Source: Glandiceps talaboti (taxonomy: Eukaryota > Hemichordata > Enteropneusta > Spengelidae). Taken from it: a DNA stretch of 64,000 nt. Of the stretch, positions 37,305 to 50,617 are shown piece by piece. Under the pieces are notes generated by a model that had not been told where the DNA came from, made no database searches, and saw nothing but the letters and a program-made list of their open reading frames with translations. The stretch spans positions 11,858,910-11,922,909 of the forward strand of contig NC_135556.1 of NCBI RefSeq assembly GCF_964340395.1. The letters run 5' to 3'. Position 1 is the stretch's first letter. Every line of letters starts with the position of its first letter. The position numbers were made by a program, and so were the translations under genes.

Positions 37305-37321
37305 CATACATACATACATAA
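37275..37321. repeat. (CATA)n microsatellite
   Basis: About 11 CATA units. Confidence 0.95.
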
Positions 37322-37653
37322 TCTGAATTTTTCATTAACCTGATTTCATAACTTCGACAGAAACACAACAAAAGTTTATTTTTCGGATGTGTCTCTAAAC
37401 AATACGAAATATAAATTTCCTGTGAAAAAAACTGTAAGACCCCTACACACATTATATCAAACAATTGGAACATTACACTCTTTAAGCCGTGATAAACTTT
37501 TGACGACTTTGTTTTAACCATTTACTAGTGTAAATCAAAATGCACTATAAAGTCATGTACAAAATGCCGCTAATGGTGTGTTCGAAACTAAAGCGCTTTC
37601 AAAGCATTTCTGCCAACCATTCTTTGATGATTCAGGATTACAGTAAATGAACT

Positions 37654-37832
37654 CTATATCTTAATCATCATTATAATCACACCGAGCAATCCGAAAGGTC
37701 TATGGAGGGCTGTTGTATTATTTATTGCAGACACAGGATCAGAGTTTCTCATCCATCTAATGAATTCATCGAAGGAAAGTGGAACAAATCCAATATTTAT
37801 CCTGAAGTTATCCTGTCGAATGTTCTCTCCAC
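37654..37832 (-). CDS. possible terminal exon, unknown protein
   Basis: A minus-strand frame follows the acceptor-like CTTCTGCTGTACAACTAG. It reads SGENIRQDNFRINIGFVPLS, then FDEFIRWMRNSDPVSAINN and ends HRPFGLLGVIIMMIKI before a stop. The composition is protein-like and the tail is hydrophobic. I do not recognise a family. It may be chance. Confidence 0.2.
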
Positions 37833-37928
37833 TAGTTGTACAGCAGAAGATAAACATTTTATATAGTTTACTAAACAATTAAGCATGAAATACTTCAAGT
37901 CGTGTTATTAGCTGACAATTTATACTAA

Positions 37929-38205
37929 ATAAAAAAAATTGTGTGGTTCCGGTCACGCACAGTTTTAGAATAGGTGGGGTAGGTAGATTTTTTATTTCAT
38001 TTTTTTAATGTTTGAGTGACTACTAAGTTCAGGTTTTCCACTGTTTTACATTACAGTTTTACAATGTCTTTTTAAGTTGATTTGAGTTCCCGCAGCCACT
38101 ATATCTCGTGAGACTTTTTTGGGATTTTATTTTTTTCCTCCGGTCGGCAGTGAAAAGCAAGGTGTGGTCGGGTAACCCGAACCAAACAATTATTTTTTAG
38201 GCCTA
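37929..38205 (+). mobile_element. TIR element, copy 3 (best preserved)
   Basis: The left end AAAAAAAATTGTGTGGTTCC and the right end GGTAACCCGAACCAAACAAT followed by TATTTTTTAGGCCT are imperfect inverted repeats of about 25 bp. Interior blocks match 22907-23284. The length is about 277 bp with no coding capacity, as in MITEs. Clear target-site duplications were not resolved, so the superfamily is unknown. Confidence 0.6.
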
Positions 38206-38241
38206 ATTATTTTTTAAAAATATGCATCCACACACCTACCT

Positions 38242-38377
<136 letters not shown>

Positions 38378-38983
38378 CATAAAGGCAATCCGACATTCGA
38401 GTGAAATCAGCTTGGTAACGTCTACGGAAAATTAAATATATATCTTTTGTTTCGGGCAAATGACCTTTATTCTTCGCATACTTTATTACATCAAAGTCAC
38501 CTTTTATATGCCGTCGCTTTAGGCGCAACTTGCAGACTTGTTGCAATATAAAGGTGGAATGTCAGCGTCTTCCTTCTTTTCTGATTGTACAGCAAATTAC
38601 ATAAGTCGCAGGACCTGAGATTGATAGTACCTCAGTTCCGTATTCTATCCAAGGAAATTACTCGCCAATGGTGAAATGTGAGCAAGCCGTAAAAAATATT
38701 ACGCTGTTGACATTGATTAAACATATAATAGACAATATCTCGGGAGTAGACAAACAAATGGGGGTATTATCTTTCCAAAGCTTCTAAGTACATCTCGTTG
38801 CATAGAAGGAAGGTGGTACTTGTATAAATAGTGATTAAAAATCGAACATTTGTTTATCAGTAATAATATACCTGTTAGGCTTAAAAGAATAAACATAATC
38901 AGGGAACATTTTACTTTGTGTGTATACATATCTTTAGCAAAAAAGGTTGTTATACTTTGCAGGCTTTTTCTACTAAATCATAA

Positions 38984-39186
38984 AGTCCTTTTGTCTACAT
39001 TAATCTTTATTACCAACGTTTCGACCTCTCACAAGGTAGAGTAATAGTGCGTCAAGCTGGTAAAAGCCGGCAGTGGGAATGATATACCATGATAATGAGG
39101 TGACGAACGATACTACAGTACCCTGAAGAAAACCTTTTGTGTGAGGTCGAAACGTTGGGAATAAAGTTTAACATATACAAAAGGAC
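38984..39186 (+). mobile_element. palindromic Penelope-type terminal element
   Basis: The left arm (38984-39038) and right arm (39131-39186) are an imperfect inverted repeat of about 55 bases separated by about 92 bases. Both arms contain ACGTTTCGACCTC or its complement GAGGTCGAAACGTTGG. On the plus strand CTGAAGA (39123-39129) is followed by ACCT..AGGT, which can pair, and then CGAAACGTTGG. This CTGAAGA-stem-CGAAACGTTG arrangement resembles the hammerhead-derived ends of Penelope-like elements. Helix I partners were not found, so a working ribozyme is doubtful. No coding sequence lies between the arms. Confidence 0.45.
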
Positions 39187-41744
39187 TTCTTTTACCAAAC
39201 GTAGTTTTACTTTAATTTCCTCAAGTTCATGTCTCAAAGTTGACTCACCATTGTAGCTGGAGTAAGTGTAGCTTCCGAAAGAATCTCGTCATAAAAGATA
39301 TCATGTTTTAAAAAAATATTCAGACCCTTTGTCGGCTCGGTTGACTACTTCATATGATGACATCTGCACATCGCCAAGATTTGTATAAAAATGAAGTTAT
39401 GGAAAAATGTATTCAACATTACCGAACATAACATGTAAGGTTATGCCATGATGATGTTGAATAAATCCTTCCATACCAAATTATTTCCGACTTCGAGCAA
39501 AGATTTTATGAAGACGTATCGTTGTAGTTATTATTTATTATTAAAGAACTGCCTTCCAATAATATAATATATAATATTCATTTCAGTCTCTGCAAATGAA
39601 TCGAAATGTCACTTTAACGTAGTCCAATTCGTATGTTTACTGATCATTATACCAGGTATAACTTAAGCCATAAATGTGGAATATATACACGTACCCCGGT
39701 CGCTGTACGTCACGACAACGTGTGTCTACGTCACGACAACGTGTGTCTACGTAACACTGGTTTTACTGTGTTCGAAATACGAGTCAAAACGTTCAGAACT
39801 GCTATTACTTTTCCCGTTTTGTTATTGTTGTTTTTGTAATGTTACTGGCGCTGGTATAATGAGGGTTGTCACTACAAGTCCACGACTCTTAGGTCATGAG
39901 TATTTTTCTTGGCTGAAAGAAGAAAAATATTGTGGAATAACATCTAAATCTACGGTTTGAATTACCAGATGGATTACCAGTGTGGAATTAGGTAAATTTG
40001 TCTCTTCATTGAAACCAAGGTAATCTTGTTATAATATATCATTAAAAACATACGTCAACGAAATCTTACTTGATGATGGTATTCCGTCTGTGGCTGTCTA
40101 AAGTCACGAAAACCATTACATCTTTTTAAAATTAAAATTGGATTTACAATTCTAACCATACATTTTCAGTAATCGAATTCTACAAGATATATATAGGGAA
40201 TAACAATTTGCTAAGTGTGGAATGGATTCACACCAACGTAGCACGTTCGTGAATACAGTCACGATTGTAAATAACTGCTCGTATAGGTGGCGTGACATCC
40301 TGTCGCTAACCATGTTTGGTCTTTAAATTGCAACTGAACCATAAAACTAGGTCGAAAACTTCTACTAAATGACGGATAAGTCGTTATGGTACTATTAAAG
40401 AAATCCCCAAGAACTGTCTAATAGGACTTAATTTCACTTTACCTAAAAGTGTCATATTCGTTTCGCCTGATTCTCTGTTCACGACATATCGGAGGAAAAA
40501 ACACCACCTCTTTTTGATTAAATTCAGTAACAGCTATGAAGTGTGTCATAGGCCTATGTTGCGATGACGTTGTAGGCAAATATCTTACGGTACCATATAT
40601 TTACCGGGTATTTTCTTAGACACATGCAATAAACAGAGAGTATACAGTTTTGTTAACGTTGTTGTCCACCCCCAACATTGTATGAACCAGATTTTAATAC
40701 CAATGATATCCGGAAGTAGCTTTAAATAATCTATGTCAGGATACTGCTTTAATTAAAAATGTGTTCATTATGGCATAACCCCACATTAAATGTAAGAATA
40801 CAATATATCAACCGTGAATAGGATCACATGGAAAGCTTAGACCGAAGGAATGCGCGGGTGTAATCAGGCAGGAATTATAGGAACATAATAATGAAAATGG
40901 TTATACAGTCACGCAATGTGTACCTTTTTAAAACACCGAATAAAGGTTATGTTTTCCTGTGCATATACTGCTTTAAAATGCTACTAATCAATCCGTTTTG
41001 ATACAAGTTACAAGCAATTTCTCAACCATAATAGTTATTCCCTATTAAAGCTATTTTCATCAAAAAGTATTTTAATATCTCCAGCGCTGATAATTACAAA
41101 GTTTATTATCACTAAAGGATTTTGAGCATACGTCGCAGATAGAGTGTTCATTTGATGCATATACTGGTTAAGTTGTATCTACATGTCCTTCTCGAATTCC
41201 TTTTAGGTTTATAAACATGTAATTAACACTCTGTCCCCTGTACCTGTTTATAGAACAGGTATGATGTATTCAATCATTGACAATATCATTCTCAATAACT
41301 CACGACGTGCCCATACGGATCACTCAGAGGTAAAACGTTGGTAAATTGGTCAGATTTAAACAACAGCACCACCAACAACATAAGAAATTCGTGAAACATA
41401 CCAGCGTCATACATGACATGTTATGCTAAAAAATATATTTTCACTTTCTTTCAGATTTATCATGCCTAACATAACTGATTATATACGACGTGCTTTGCAA
41501 GTAAATCTCCCAAAGTGACTTCTTAGACTCAGTCAATGACATTATTTATAATCGTTGTCACAAAGTCGATTACTTAAAGGCCAGAGATTCAATCCCAGAG
41601 TCTCACATTAGTGTGAAAGCAGTAAATATCACATACATATATAATTTTAATCTGTACCCGAACAGTGTCGTGAAAAGGTACCGTTATCTAGGGGTATTGC
41701 GTGGCACTTAATATTTCTGTCTATGTTCTTTGAAAGATATTATA
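39187..41744. other. no gene seen
   Basis: A 21-bp unit starting TACGTCACGACAACG is duplicated in tandem at 39706-39747. Nothing else is recognisable. Confidence 0.4.
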
Positions 41745-41774
41745 TTCATATTCATATTCATATTCATATTCATG
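41745..41774. repeat. (ATATTC)n hexanucleotide repeat
   Basis: About five ATATTC units. Confidence 0.9.
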
Positions 41775-42243
41775 TCTTGATGAATTCTTCAAATAGAGAA
41801 CATCGCCAAGTAAGAACAGAAAAAACAAAATAGGATGGTACAACAAATTTGTTAACAAACACACAAGATACAAGTACATACATTACATATAATTTAAAAG
41901 TAAGGGTACCATATGCTGAAAGCCTGTACTGTCACCGACACGATATTTACATGTCTATTGCGCCCGACAATAGTAGTTCTTGTAATTTTGATGATGTTAC
42001 TATTTTGTGAATAATTGTTGGCTGAGGTTATCAAATTTATTATTTAATTGAGATATATTAGTTTTGTACGGCACCGAATTACAATAGATTGCAGGCTTCA
42101 GACATTAACTCATACCCATACCACCTGTGAAGTAATATCTTCATCATGTACAACTGATTAAGAGTGATCAGTGAACTCCAACTACTTTATCTATATACAG
42201 AATACATAATTACATTCCCTAAATTTACGAGGTTATAAACTGT

Positions 42244-42288
42244 TAAAGGTGCACTAACTGCAACTGGAACGTTTTGACACTGTTTCCT
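42244..42288 (+). repeat. short dispersed repeat, copy B
   Basis: Forward copy of the segment described at 25351-25400. It is followed within 180 bases by a CCAATCAGAG motif and a 12-bp inverted repeat (42421-42468). Confidence 0.4.
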
Positions 42289-42420
42289 TCAATATTAATG
42301 CGGTTATGTGTTGTGGCATACGCGATATCTATAACTTCAACGTCGAGGATCGGCCGCCATTTTATTTAAGTTTATGTTCAGAATCTACGTGTTTTGTCCA
42401 ATCAGAGAGGTGTTTTCTGA

Positions 42421-42468
42421 TGACGTTTAACGTCCCATATCAGAAGTGATATTTCGCGTTAAACGTCA
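42421..42468. repeat. inverted repeat TGACGTTTAACG
   Basis: Perfect 12-bp arms (42421-42432 and 42457-42468) around a 24-base spacer that itself contains ATCAGAAGTGAT. It could form a hairpin or bind a dimeric TGACG-type factor. No adjacent gene start was found. Confidence 0.5.
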
Positions 42469-42499
42469 CAAGGAATGATGGATATGGGCATAGGTATAT

Positions 42500-45400
42500 G
42501 ATAAAATGACTTACTTGTAATATCGTACACCCTGAACAGCGTTGACGTAGCTGTACACATAATATTGTAGGATAAATCAATCTAAATTACCCCTTCGTTC
42601 CACACCCAAAGTTCAGTGCCTCCGGTGCGCTCATAATTTCAACCTGCCACTGTACTAATTATGGATACAATCGGCCTGACGTACAATGTCTAATTATTGG
42701 TATTTTAACACCATTCAATGAAAATATTGATGGTTGTCAGATTTAAAAAAAAAACAATACAATACTACTCCAGATACTAGTATTCCTATTACGAATATCA
42801 CTGTTTATTTCTGGAAATGTCATTTCATTTACCTGATCGACCATGGATAGGTTAGATTTAAATCTGTCAAGCGTAATCAACCAGGTATAGAGAATTGAAC
42901 CATACAGGTGAAGAACGTGTGAAACCAACCAAAACATTAAATTGTGACGGATCAGCTGTTTGAATAATGAAATTACACTATTCTATTAAATAATGCCAAT
43001 CAGATTTGTGAGTACCCACGGTGTATATAATCCAATAACCTCAATCAAATCAAATCAATTGTCTTTAAAACGTCAAACAAACAAAAGCGATTATCTCCAA
43101 ATTTTATAACACCAGACACGGAAAGAATTATACAGAAACTAGGGTAGGTCACAATTACAGGGGTTAGAATATTTGCATTAGAAACTTTACTGCTGTGTAA
43201 AGAATTATAGAAGACCAAAATAATATTGATGCACTTGATCATGAACCGTAACTAATCATTGGCATGGCTAATTTGTTAAGCTATTCAGATATTATATTGC
43301 CATATGTATAAGACATTGGAATGTGACTATTTCACGAGTATTCCCTGTTAAAGTGCAGATGTAAAGACAGGATAACAAATAACTAAGATTGACAAAAAGA
43401 AGGACAAAAGTGAAAACCAGGACTCATTTAAAAATCGTATTGCAGAAGGGTAAAAGCTCTCCTGAAATGTTCAGAGGAGATCTTTATACTAGGATAGCGC
43501 AGACCAGAGCGTAAAATGATTAACAAGAACAAAGCGGGATGACTGGCTATATATTAGCATCTTCTTGTGTAACATATGATGCCTCGTGGACAGTCTAGGG
43601 GTAAGAGGCATAACGCTTTTAAGCTTCAATTGGTGATCAAACGAAACAAAGACTGGTGATAATATCACTATTAAAGGTCGCGGGTTGATCGTATAACTCA
43701 AAACAATAACAAAAAGAAAATTTGATTTTTCAAGGCATGTTTCCAACTACTACTTCTATCAACGACACAATGCGACGCTTTATATCACTCATTAATATAC
43801 CTACGGTTAAATTTTGTGTTTAGTCGAACGCCCGTGGTTAACGCTTAAACAGCCTCTATCCAGTGTCGTTAAGGTATCCTTGGAGAGTGCATGAGGGAGT
43901 GGGTAATAAAAATGGATTTTAAAGGCAACATCCGTCCTAGGTATATATCCTCTATTTTCAACATCTTCCAAATGCGATCCCACCTGCTGTTTGTAACTAT
44001 AAGATTTGGATTGAGTCATCGTTATTCCCTGGCCAACCTTTTACCACTTTCCACTAACAACGATCAATCGGGATGCACGGCGTTGTAGATTCTTCACTTT
44101 GGCAATCAGTAATATCCCGTCATTGGGAAAGCCTGAATACAACATACATATACAGGGGGAGGGGGAGGGGGGGGGACTTAAATCGAAGAACAGCTTTCTT
44201 CTTAAATACAATATGTGTAACCCTTTTTTATTCATCTCGGCAAAAACTCATAATTTTTATTAGCAAATAGTGTGACAAAAGATTACAAAGATGATTGTGT
44301 AAATTCTATAAATATCTGTCAGTCGACACACGAACTTACAAAAACTGCATCTGTACACAGTGGTTCAATTTAGTGTAAAATGGACTGACACTTTCATCAT
44401 ACAAGGGTATACAAAATATAGTGTTCTTTGTGCTGTATAATAACTTTTATGTAGTAATATGTAACCTTTTCAAATGCATTGTACATCAAGCACGACACTA
44501 GTTCACGTAAACTCTTGTTCGTGTAACATATTAATAAATTCTTGTTCGTTTGTCAAAAACATATTTCTGAGACTAAAACAAACACTACTAACGATCTACA
44601 TATTTCTGACGTAAATTCTCGTACAAAACTTATATTTGACATATATTGTTTCGGTATCGTCACTCGTCATGTAATCTATAAGTATAACCCTGTTGGTTGA
44701 AATGTGCTCAATATAAAGAAAACATTTCACAAGTACTTGCTCTAAGAATCTAGGAAGATTCAGGAATGATATATACCACACAACAGTATGGTTTTATGAC
44801 AAAGTACACGTCCATGAACGCTAATGTGGTTCCATCAAACTGCGAGACAAAGTCCCAAGGGTGAGGAATTAGCAATTTTGTCTACAAAGGATTTGCAATT
44901 GCCATTGCCTGACCTTTGAACTTTCAATTTATCCCTTCCAGCACTTTGTGACGGTAAGACTAATATGTACTGTCAAGCTAACAAAAGTACAGTTCCCAAA
45001 GACTATCTCAATGACGTAAGACACTTCAGATGATCGAAAGTTGCAAGTGAAGTTGTCTGCGTATCTGAATGCCCGATGTTAGAATCGAGATCCGAGTGGC
45101 GCCAATAATCTTGAGCTATAAATTCATTTTTACAATGCAAGTAATTTGGCACAATTCCAAGTTGATTGTACGTCAGCCAACACTTGATTGACTGTTATCT
45201 TAATAAGCAGTGTTGTATTACTCATTGTTTTTGGTGAGAAGGGCGCGTATTCATATATATTTTGTAAAAGTATGTATCGGAAACTAAATTTCAGGGGCAA
45301 ACCAGAGTTATGGCAAAGAGTGATGAAGTAGTTATCACTTAATTTTTGACGTCTCAACAGTTTGTGGAATGCACTAAGGTACATATGTAATCTTAAGTAA

Positions 45401-47344
45401 TATATCAATTCTCAAAGATATGAAGCTAAACACAGTCTACACTTTGTCTTAAAACACCAATAAAACATGAACTATATATGTTTTAAGGCAAACACTGGGA
45501 CAGGTTCAGCAAAATAGAGGTTGTATAAGTCGATTAAGGCACATTATCTTTAACGTTTACAATATATTAATGGAATATTTACTGATTAACTATTAAACTA
45601 TTAATTTCAACAGTATACTGGTGAATAATCTATAGATTTTGTAATGCTACTGCAGCATTTTATGATTCACAACAAACAATATTATAACAGTAGCAGCACT
45701 AACTAAAAACAGTGGATTTTTCAAATGTAATATCAATGGCAGTATATTAAAAGGATGTCAACGTTACAAGTCGCAAGTTTGGGACTGTTTAATTAATACA
45801 CTAAAAGTGTTAAGATTTTTATAATATGTAAAATTGAAGATTACATAAAATCGCAATACGTCCTTAAAGGCAAAATGCGCACATTTTTCCTACAATCAAT
45901 ATTGACAATGGTGCACTGAAAGAATACATATTAGATTGACCATATAGTTGGCTGTATTATATCAAAAAACTGCAAAACATTAATGCTTTGGATTCACTTT
46001 CTGTTTTACATGTAAAACAATCTAGTACAAGGGCTTGCTTTACTGGTAACGAAAATGTTTCCTTCTGTTTACACCAGAACGCCCTAAACCCGAACCAGAC
46101 TTGTTAGACTTGTAGGTAACACGAATGTCGTTTCTATATCATTAAAACTGTTTAAGACAGAATATCGTTTGCTTTTTAATGTTTTTGCCATTCGACAAAG
46201 TATATAGCTTTTTCCTCTCTTCATTATTATATACACGTACACAATTCATAACGACCTATATTTTGAATCAGCCAATATCTATAATACGTCGAAAGTCATT
46301 CTTATTCGATAGCTTTAATGAATCGATTCAGACAGAAGGAACAAACATGAATGAACCAGTTCCTGTGAATTGCACATTACCATGATTTCCTTGTGACCTT
46401 TCAGACCTTTCTGGGGGGTTTTGTTACACACACAAACGCTTCAAAAAAAATGTATCAACTACAAAACCCAAATATTGATAAATGATAGACATCTAGCTAC
46501 ATATAAGAGCCTATTAACGATGTCACTTTTAGGAGCTAAGAGTGGAAATTTTTTATACAAACACACATAAAGGTTTAGCTGTTCGGCAAAGTACTTAAAT
46601 GTTCAACGCAATAACGAATAAGTACAACATGAATAAAAGTTGACATGGGTAATATATCAAGTCAACAACTGCAAAAAAGCTACAACATACTTCAGAGTGA
46701 ACTGGTAGATGTGAACTTAAGAAAAGACATTGTGTCTTTTGAAACTATGAAAAGATATAATAAGAGAACCCATTAAAGCTTTCCCACTTTATGTACTTCT
46801 ATTTAATGGATTAATGGTGTATTTTCTTTCCTCAAACTGGGTAAATGGAGTTTATTTCCTTATGAAAAATAACGGATCTCCTAAATGAACATTCAATGAC
46901 ATTATTTTCCATTAAACGAAATGAGTTCTTTTCGCCAAGATCTGATGTAAACCTGACCTTAGGCTTATTATGTTTCCGATTCAAGAATTTCATACATTTG
47001 GTATTAATTTTACCGCCATAGAATTATTCTGTATTTTTCCTTTTTACTCACATCCTAGTCATATTGGTAGTAGGGAAACGTTGTTGCTAGGCAACATAGT
47101 TCTCAGACTGACTTCATAAGTCAATGCCTCAACTATAGAATGATATAAACTGTGAAATAGCATTTTAGACGTGATTTAAACTTACTAATTTGTGCCTCTG
47201 CAAACAGTAGATAAGTCATTTATGATTGTAACCTCCTCCCTATCTTAAAAAATATTGCAATCTTTAGCAGTTTTTTGTGGGTTTTTTTTTATAAATGCGA
47301 ATGTTTCTTTTAAAAGTTTGCATTAGAAATCTAGGTACATATAG
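42500..47344. other. no confident gene
   Basis: Short frames (for example 43489-43746 and 43807-44235 on the minus strand) show no recognised domain. A G-rich tract lies at about 44155-44175. The rest is AT-rich non-coding DNA downstream of the mucin-like gene. Confidence 0.35.
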
Positions 47345-47350
47345 TTTATT
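47345..47350 (-). terminator. possible polyadenylation signal
   Basis: AATAAA on the minus strand, about 420 bases beyond the stop codon of the mucin-like gene at 47767. It is in the right strand and range, but no transcript evidence is available. Confidence 0.35.
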
Positions 47351-47766
47351 GGGTTGGCTTGTAGCTACAGCTGGCTGCATCATAGCTAGGCAGAAGGCCT
47401 GCCCGGTATTAGATGCAGTTCAATCTATGTTCAAAAATATTACATTTTAGATTCAATATGTTTGATATAAAAGTAAGTTGTTTTTAAAACGTTTTTTTCT
47501 TACAAATCTAGTTATATATATTTCCTTGAGTTAGACTGCAGCTGAAGCTAGCAGTAGAAAACTGTTGAGAAGGCTCAACCAACACAAACACATGCAGCAA
47601 GCTGCAGTACTAGCTGGCTGTACGAAATCATTCATGCATGATGGGTGCAGCTAGCAGCACATAGTTAGCTAGAATCCTACTCAGCAGCTGCAGGACACAC
47701 ACGGATGCAAGTTGAAGCATGGCTGCAGCAAGCAGCTTAATGAGTCCTTGTTCAGAAAGATGGCAT

Positions 47767-48140
47767 TCATTGAGAATAATGGATATCAGGAACCATGGCC
47801 GGATTATCCACGCCTCCAGACGCTGAAGCAGGAGAGCCTTCACTGGAATGCAACAAATGTCTGGTGTCAGTCACAGTTGATGTATCTGATATCTCAGAAA
47901 ATGTATCGCTAGTTCGAACAGCCACATTCTTACTTCCAGTAGATGGAGGGTCCATGAAAGCTGGGGGAGGAGGGGGTGGAGTCGCTGATGGTGGTGGTGG
48001 AGGTGGTGGTGGTGGTGGTGGTGGTGGTGGAGGAACTGATGGTGGGGGTGTTGAGGTAGATGGTAATGCTCTAAATGACTCATTAGATGGTCTTTTCAGC
48101 TGGCTGACTGGTTGGCCATCTTCCCCTTGTCGGACAACTC
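47767..48140 (-). CDS. SEA-domain membrane mucin, last coding exon
   Basis: This is the C-terminal cytoplasmic part of the mucin-like protein. The acceptor TTTTATTATTACAG at 48141 starts the exon in phase 1. Joined to the donor at 50618 it gives LPRLE-G-VVRQGEDGQPVSQ without a frame break. The exon encodes a run of about fifteen prolines, then SATPPPPPPAFMDPP, SDTFSEISDTSTVTDTRHLL and SSEGSPASASGG, ending NPAMVPDIHYSQ and a stop. The poly-proline stretches are typical ligands for EVH1, SH3, WW or profilin proteins, which suggests a link to actin or signalling (inference). The coding (CCA/CCT)n tract is prone to length change. The His-rich and Gly-rich frames in the other registers are shadows. 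Confidence 0.75.
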
Positions 48141-49784
48141 CTGTAATAATAAAACAAGAACACAGTAATTTACCAGATGTTACGGAAAAATGACACAAGT
48201 AACATTTACATACAGGAATACCAAACATAGTTTGAATTGGTGATATAAAAAACAATTCATTTTATCACAATATGCTCATAAAGAACACATGGACATTATA
48301 CTTTCCTGATACTTTTTCCAGCTCGACAACTTCCTTGAAAAGGCATAAATTAATTTGATTAACTACACCATAACTGATCTTATAGTTCTCATTATCAAAG
48401 TTGCTCCAGGCTTTACTACTTAGGGAGTAAAACATATGAATTTGACACGCTCCTCTCTACTTCACCTCATTACATATCATCTACACTCATTCATTTCATA
48501 ATATGAGATATGAGTTACTGTTTATATCTTGCACTAGCAGGAGAGTTTGTTCTCTCATGGCCTATAACCTCTTAAATTGTTTATTCAATTACACAGGCTA
48601 ATATTAAAGGTTAATCAAAGTGTAGCTTCCTGAAATATGGATATTTAAAACCCACGAAATGTTGTTTTTCATCAATATTAGTATTCATGTGTTGAAATGG
48701 TTCATTTCTGTCAAATAATCAATGGAAGAGGGGAGAAACACTCCCAGTTGCATTGGATAGATGACGTTAAGGTATCAACCAATCCTGGTGTTATCAAGCC
48801 CATTTTGCAAGTCAGGTATCCTTTCTTTTGCTCTTGCTTATCAACCTTTTCTTTGTATATTTTCATTAAGAATGGACATTTTGTAAACGTTCAACATTTT
48901 TATCATACTTATTATACAAGGTCTCTCCTGAATTTGTGTGATTTCAAACAAAAATGAAATATTCATAGCGAGTAAACATGAATTGTTAGTTGATTTTCGA
49001 TATTTTACAATATCTCCTTTAAGGACTACTCAAATGTCTTTCTCAAACAGTTATTTTTGTCTGCAAAAATAAAGTAAGTCTGAAAATGTGCACTGTGTGC
49101 TGTAGATAAATTTGAATGTGTTGAAGGAAAATAACTGATAAATTGACAAAACCCGACACAATTCCATATAACCTCCACCATTGTACAACATTCCATGATT
49201 AATAATGATTGCTAGAGTAACACCTGCTTCAAACTATGTATGAATGATGAATTACTGAAGTTCCATCAAATGAATAAGTTGTGCTGTTTAGATTATTTGA
49301 AATCAATCACAACTATATACTGTACATTGTGACATGAAATATGGAACTTCCAAAACTTCTGTTCAGATCCAACATAGTATTCTAATCCTTTGTCACAGTA
49401 ATATATAGGTGCTATTAATCCTTGTGTGTGAAACCTAGATTTATTGAAGACTACACTTCCTCCTAACATACAGCTATAGCCACCTAACTTTCTGAAAAAA
49501 TATCTGGTTGAACAATCACAGGAGAAATTGTGTTGGCTTGGTATTAACTCATGGGACATATTTTTGACACAGAGACACATTTTGGCAATTCGTGACTAGC
49601 AATAACAAAGACACAACACATACAGCAAAGATCCTTTCCCCAGTCACACTGAAATGTGATTAGCATTGTTATTCTTTTACAGTGCAATAGAAACAGGCTT
49701 CTCCTGAAAACATTATAAATTGTTTACAATCAAATTGATAATCAGCATGGTAACTTGTCCACTTCTACTTCTCACTGTGCATGG

Positions 49785-49922
49785 CCCAATATTGTTATTT
49801 CTTTTGCATTGTAAGTTGAATTTTAATAAAGTTTGAACTGTTTATTCAAACGCCCCAATATTGTTATTTCTTTTGCATTGTAAGTTGAATTTTAATAAAG
49901 TTTGAACTGTTTATTCAAACAA
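49785..49922. repeat. perfect 69-bp tandem duplication
   Basis: CCCAATATTGTTATTTCTTT through AACTGTTTATTCAAAC occurs twice with no mismatch that I can see, in the intron of the mucin-like gene. Each copy contains AATAAAG. Lack of divergence points to a recent duplication. Confidence 0.85.
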
Positions 49923-50009
49923 ATTTTATAACATATTCAGTACTTTCATATCATGGCTGCCTATTCTACCTTCTCTATTATTTGAAATTTACAGAATGAA
50001 AGCATTACA

Positions 50010-50010
<1 letters not shown>

Positions 50011-50040
<30 letters not shown>

Positions 50041-50236
50041 TGTATGTATGTATGTATGCATGCATGCATGCATGGATGTGTGTGTGTGCGTGCGTGCGTG
50101 TGTGTGTGTATGTATGTATGTGTATGTATGTATGTGTGTGCGTGTATGTATATATGTGTGTATGTGTATGTATGTATGTACTACTATGTATGTATGTATG
50201 TATGTATGTATGTATGTATGTGTGTGTGCGTGTATG

Positions 50237-50269
<33 letters not shown>

Positions 50270-50300
50270 GTGTATGTGTATGTATGTATGTATGTATGAC
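50011..50300. repeat. (TATG)n microsatellite
   Basis: TATG units with TGCA, TGTG and TGCG blocks, inside the mucin-gene intron (50617-48141). Confidence 0.95.
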
Positions 50301-50617
50301 ATGTATGTATGACATGTTATGTACATACGTATGTATTTATGTACATATTTTAGGGATGTAGATGTTACATGTGCATGTATGGATAACTGATTTTTAAAAA
50401 TAAAAAACCTGCATATCTATACTGTTTTAAATCATTATTTCTCTGTCATCACAGCTGAGATTGTTTGTTTTCTAAGGATTTGATTGCTTTCATGTCAGTT
50501 GAACATTTACACATGAATGGAAACAACACAAATTCCTGATATATTAAGTAATAAGAAAATGTTAACTAAAGAATGACTTATCTAGAATATTTGCATAAGC
50601 TTTACCAAGTCTCTTAC

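Noticed and set aside
43807-44235. minus-strand frames reading LQRRASRLIVVSGKW and FKIHFYYPLPHALSKDT
   Set aside because: Considered as a decayed transposon protein, but no recognisable motif of any transposase or reverse transcriptase was found.
47795-48193. Gly-rich plus-strand and His-rich minus-strand frames
   Set aside because: Shadows of the proline-coding repeat of the mucin terminal exon, which has proper splice phase on the minus strand.
49293-49580. minus-strand 95-codon frame in the mucin-gene intron
   Set aside because: No domain; the flanking exons already join in phase without it.
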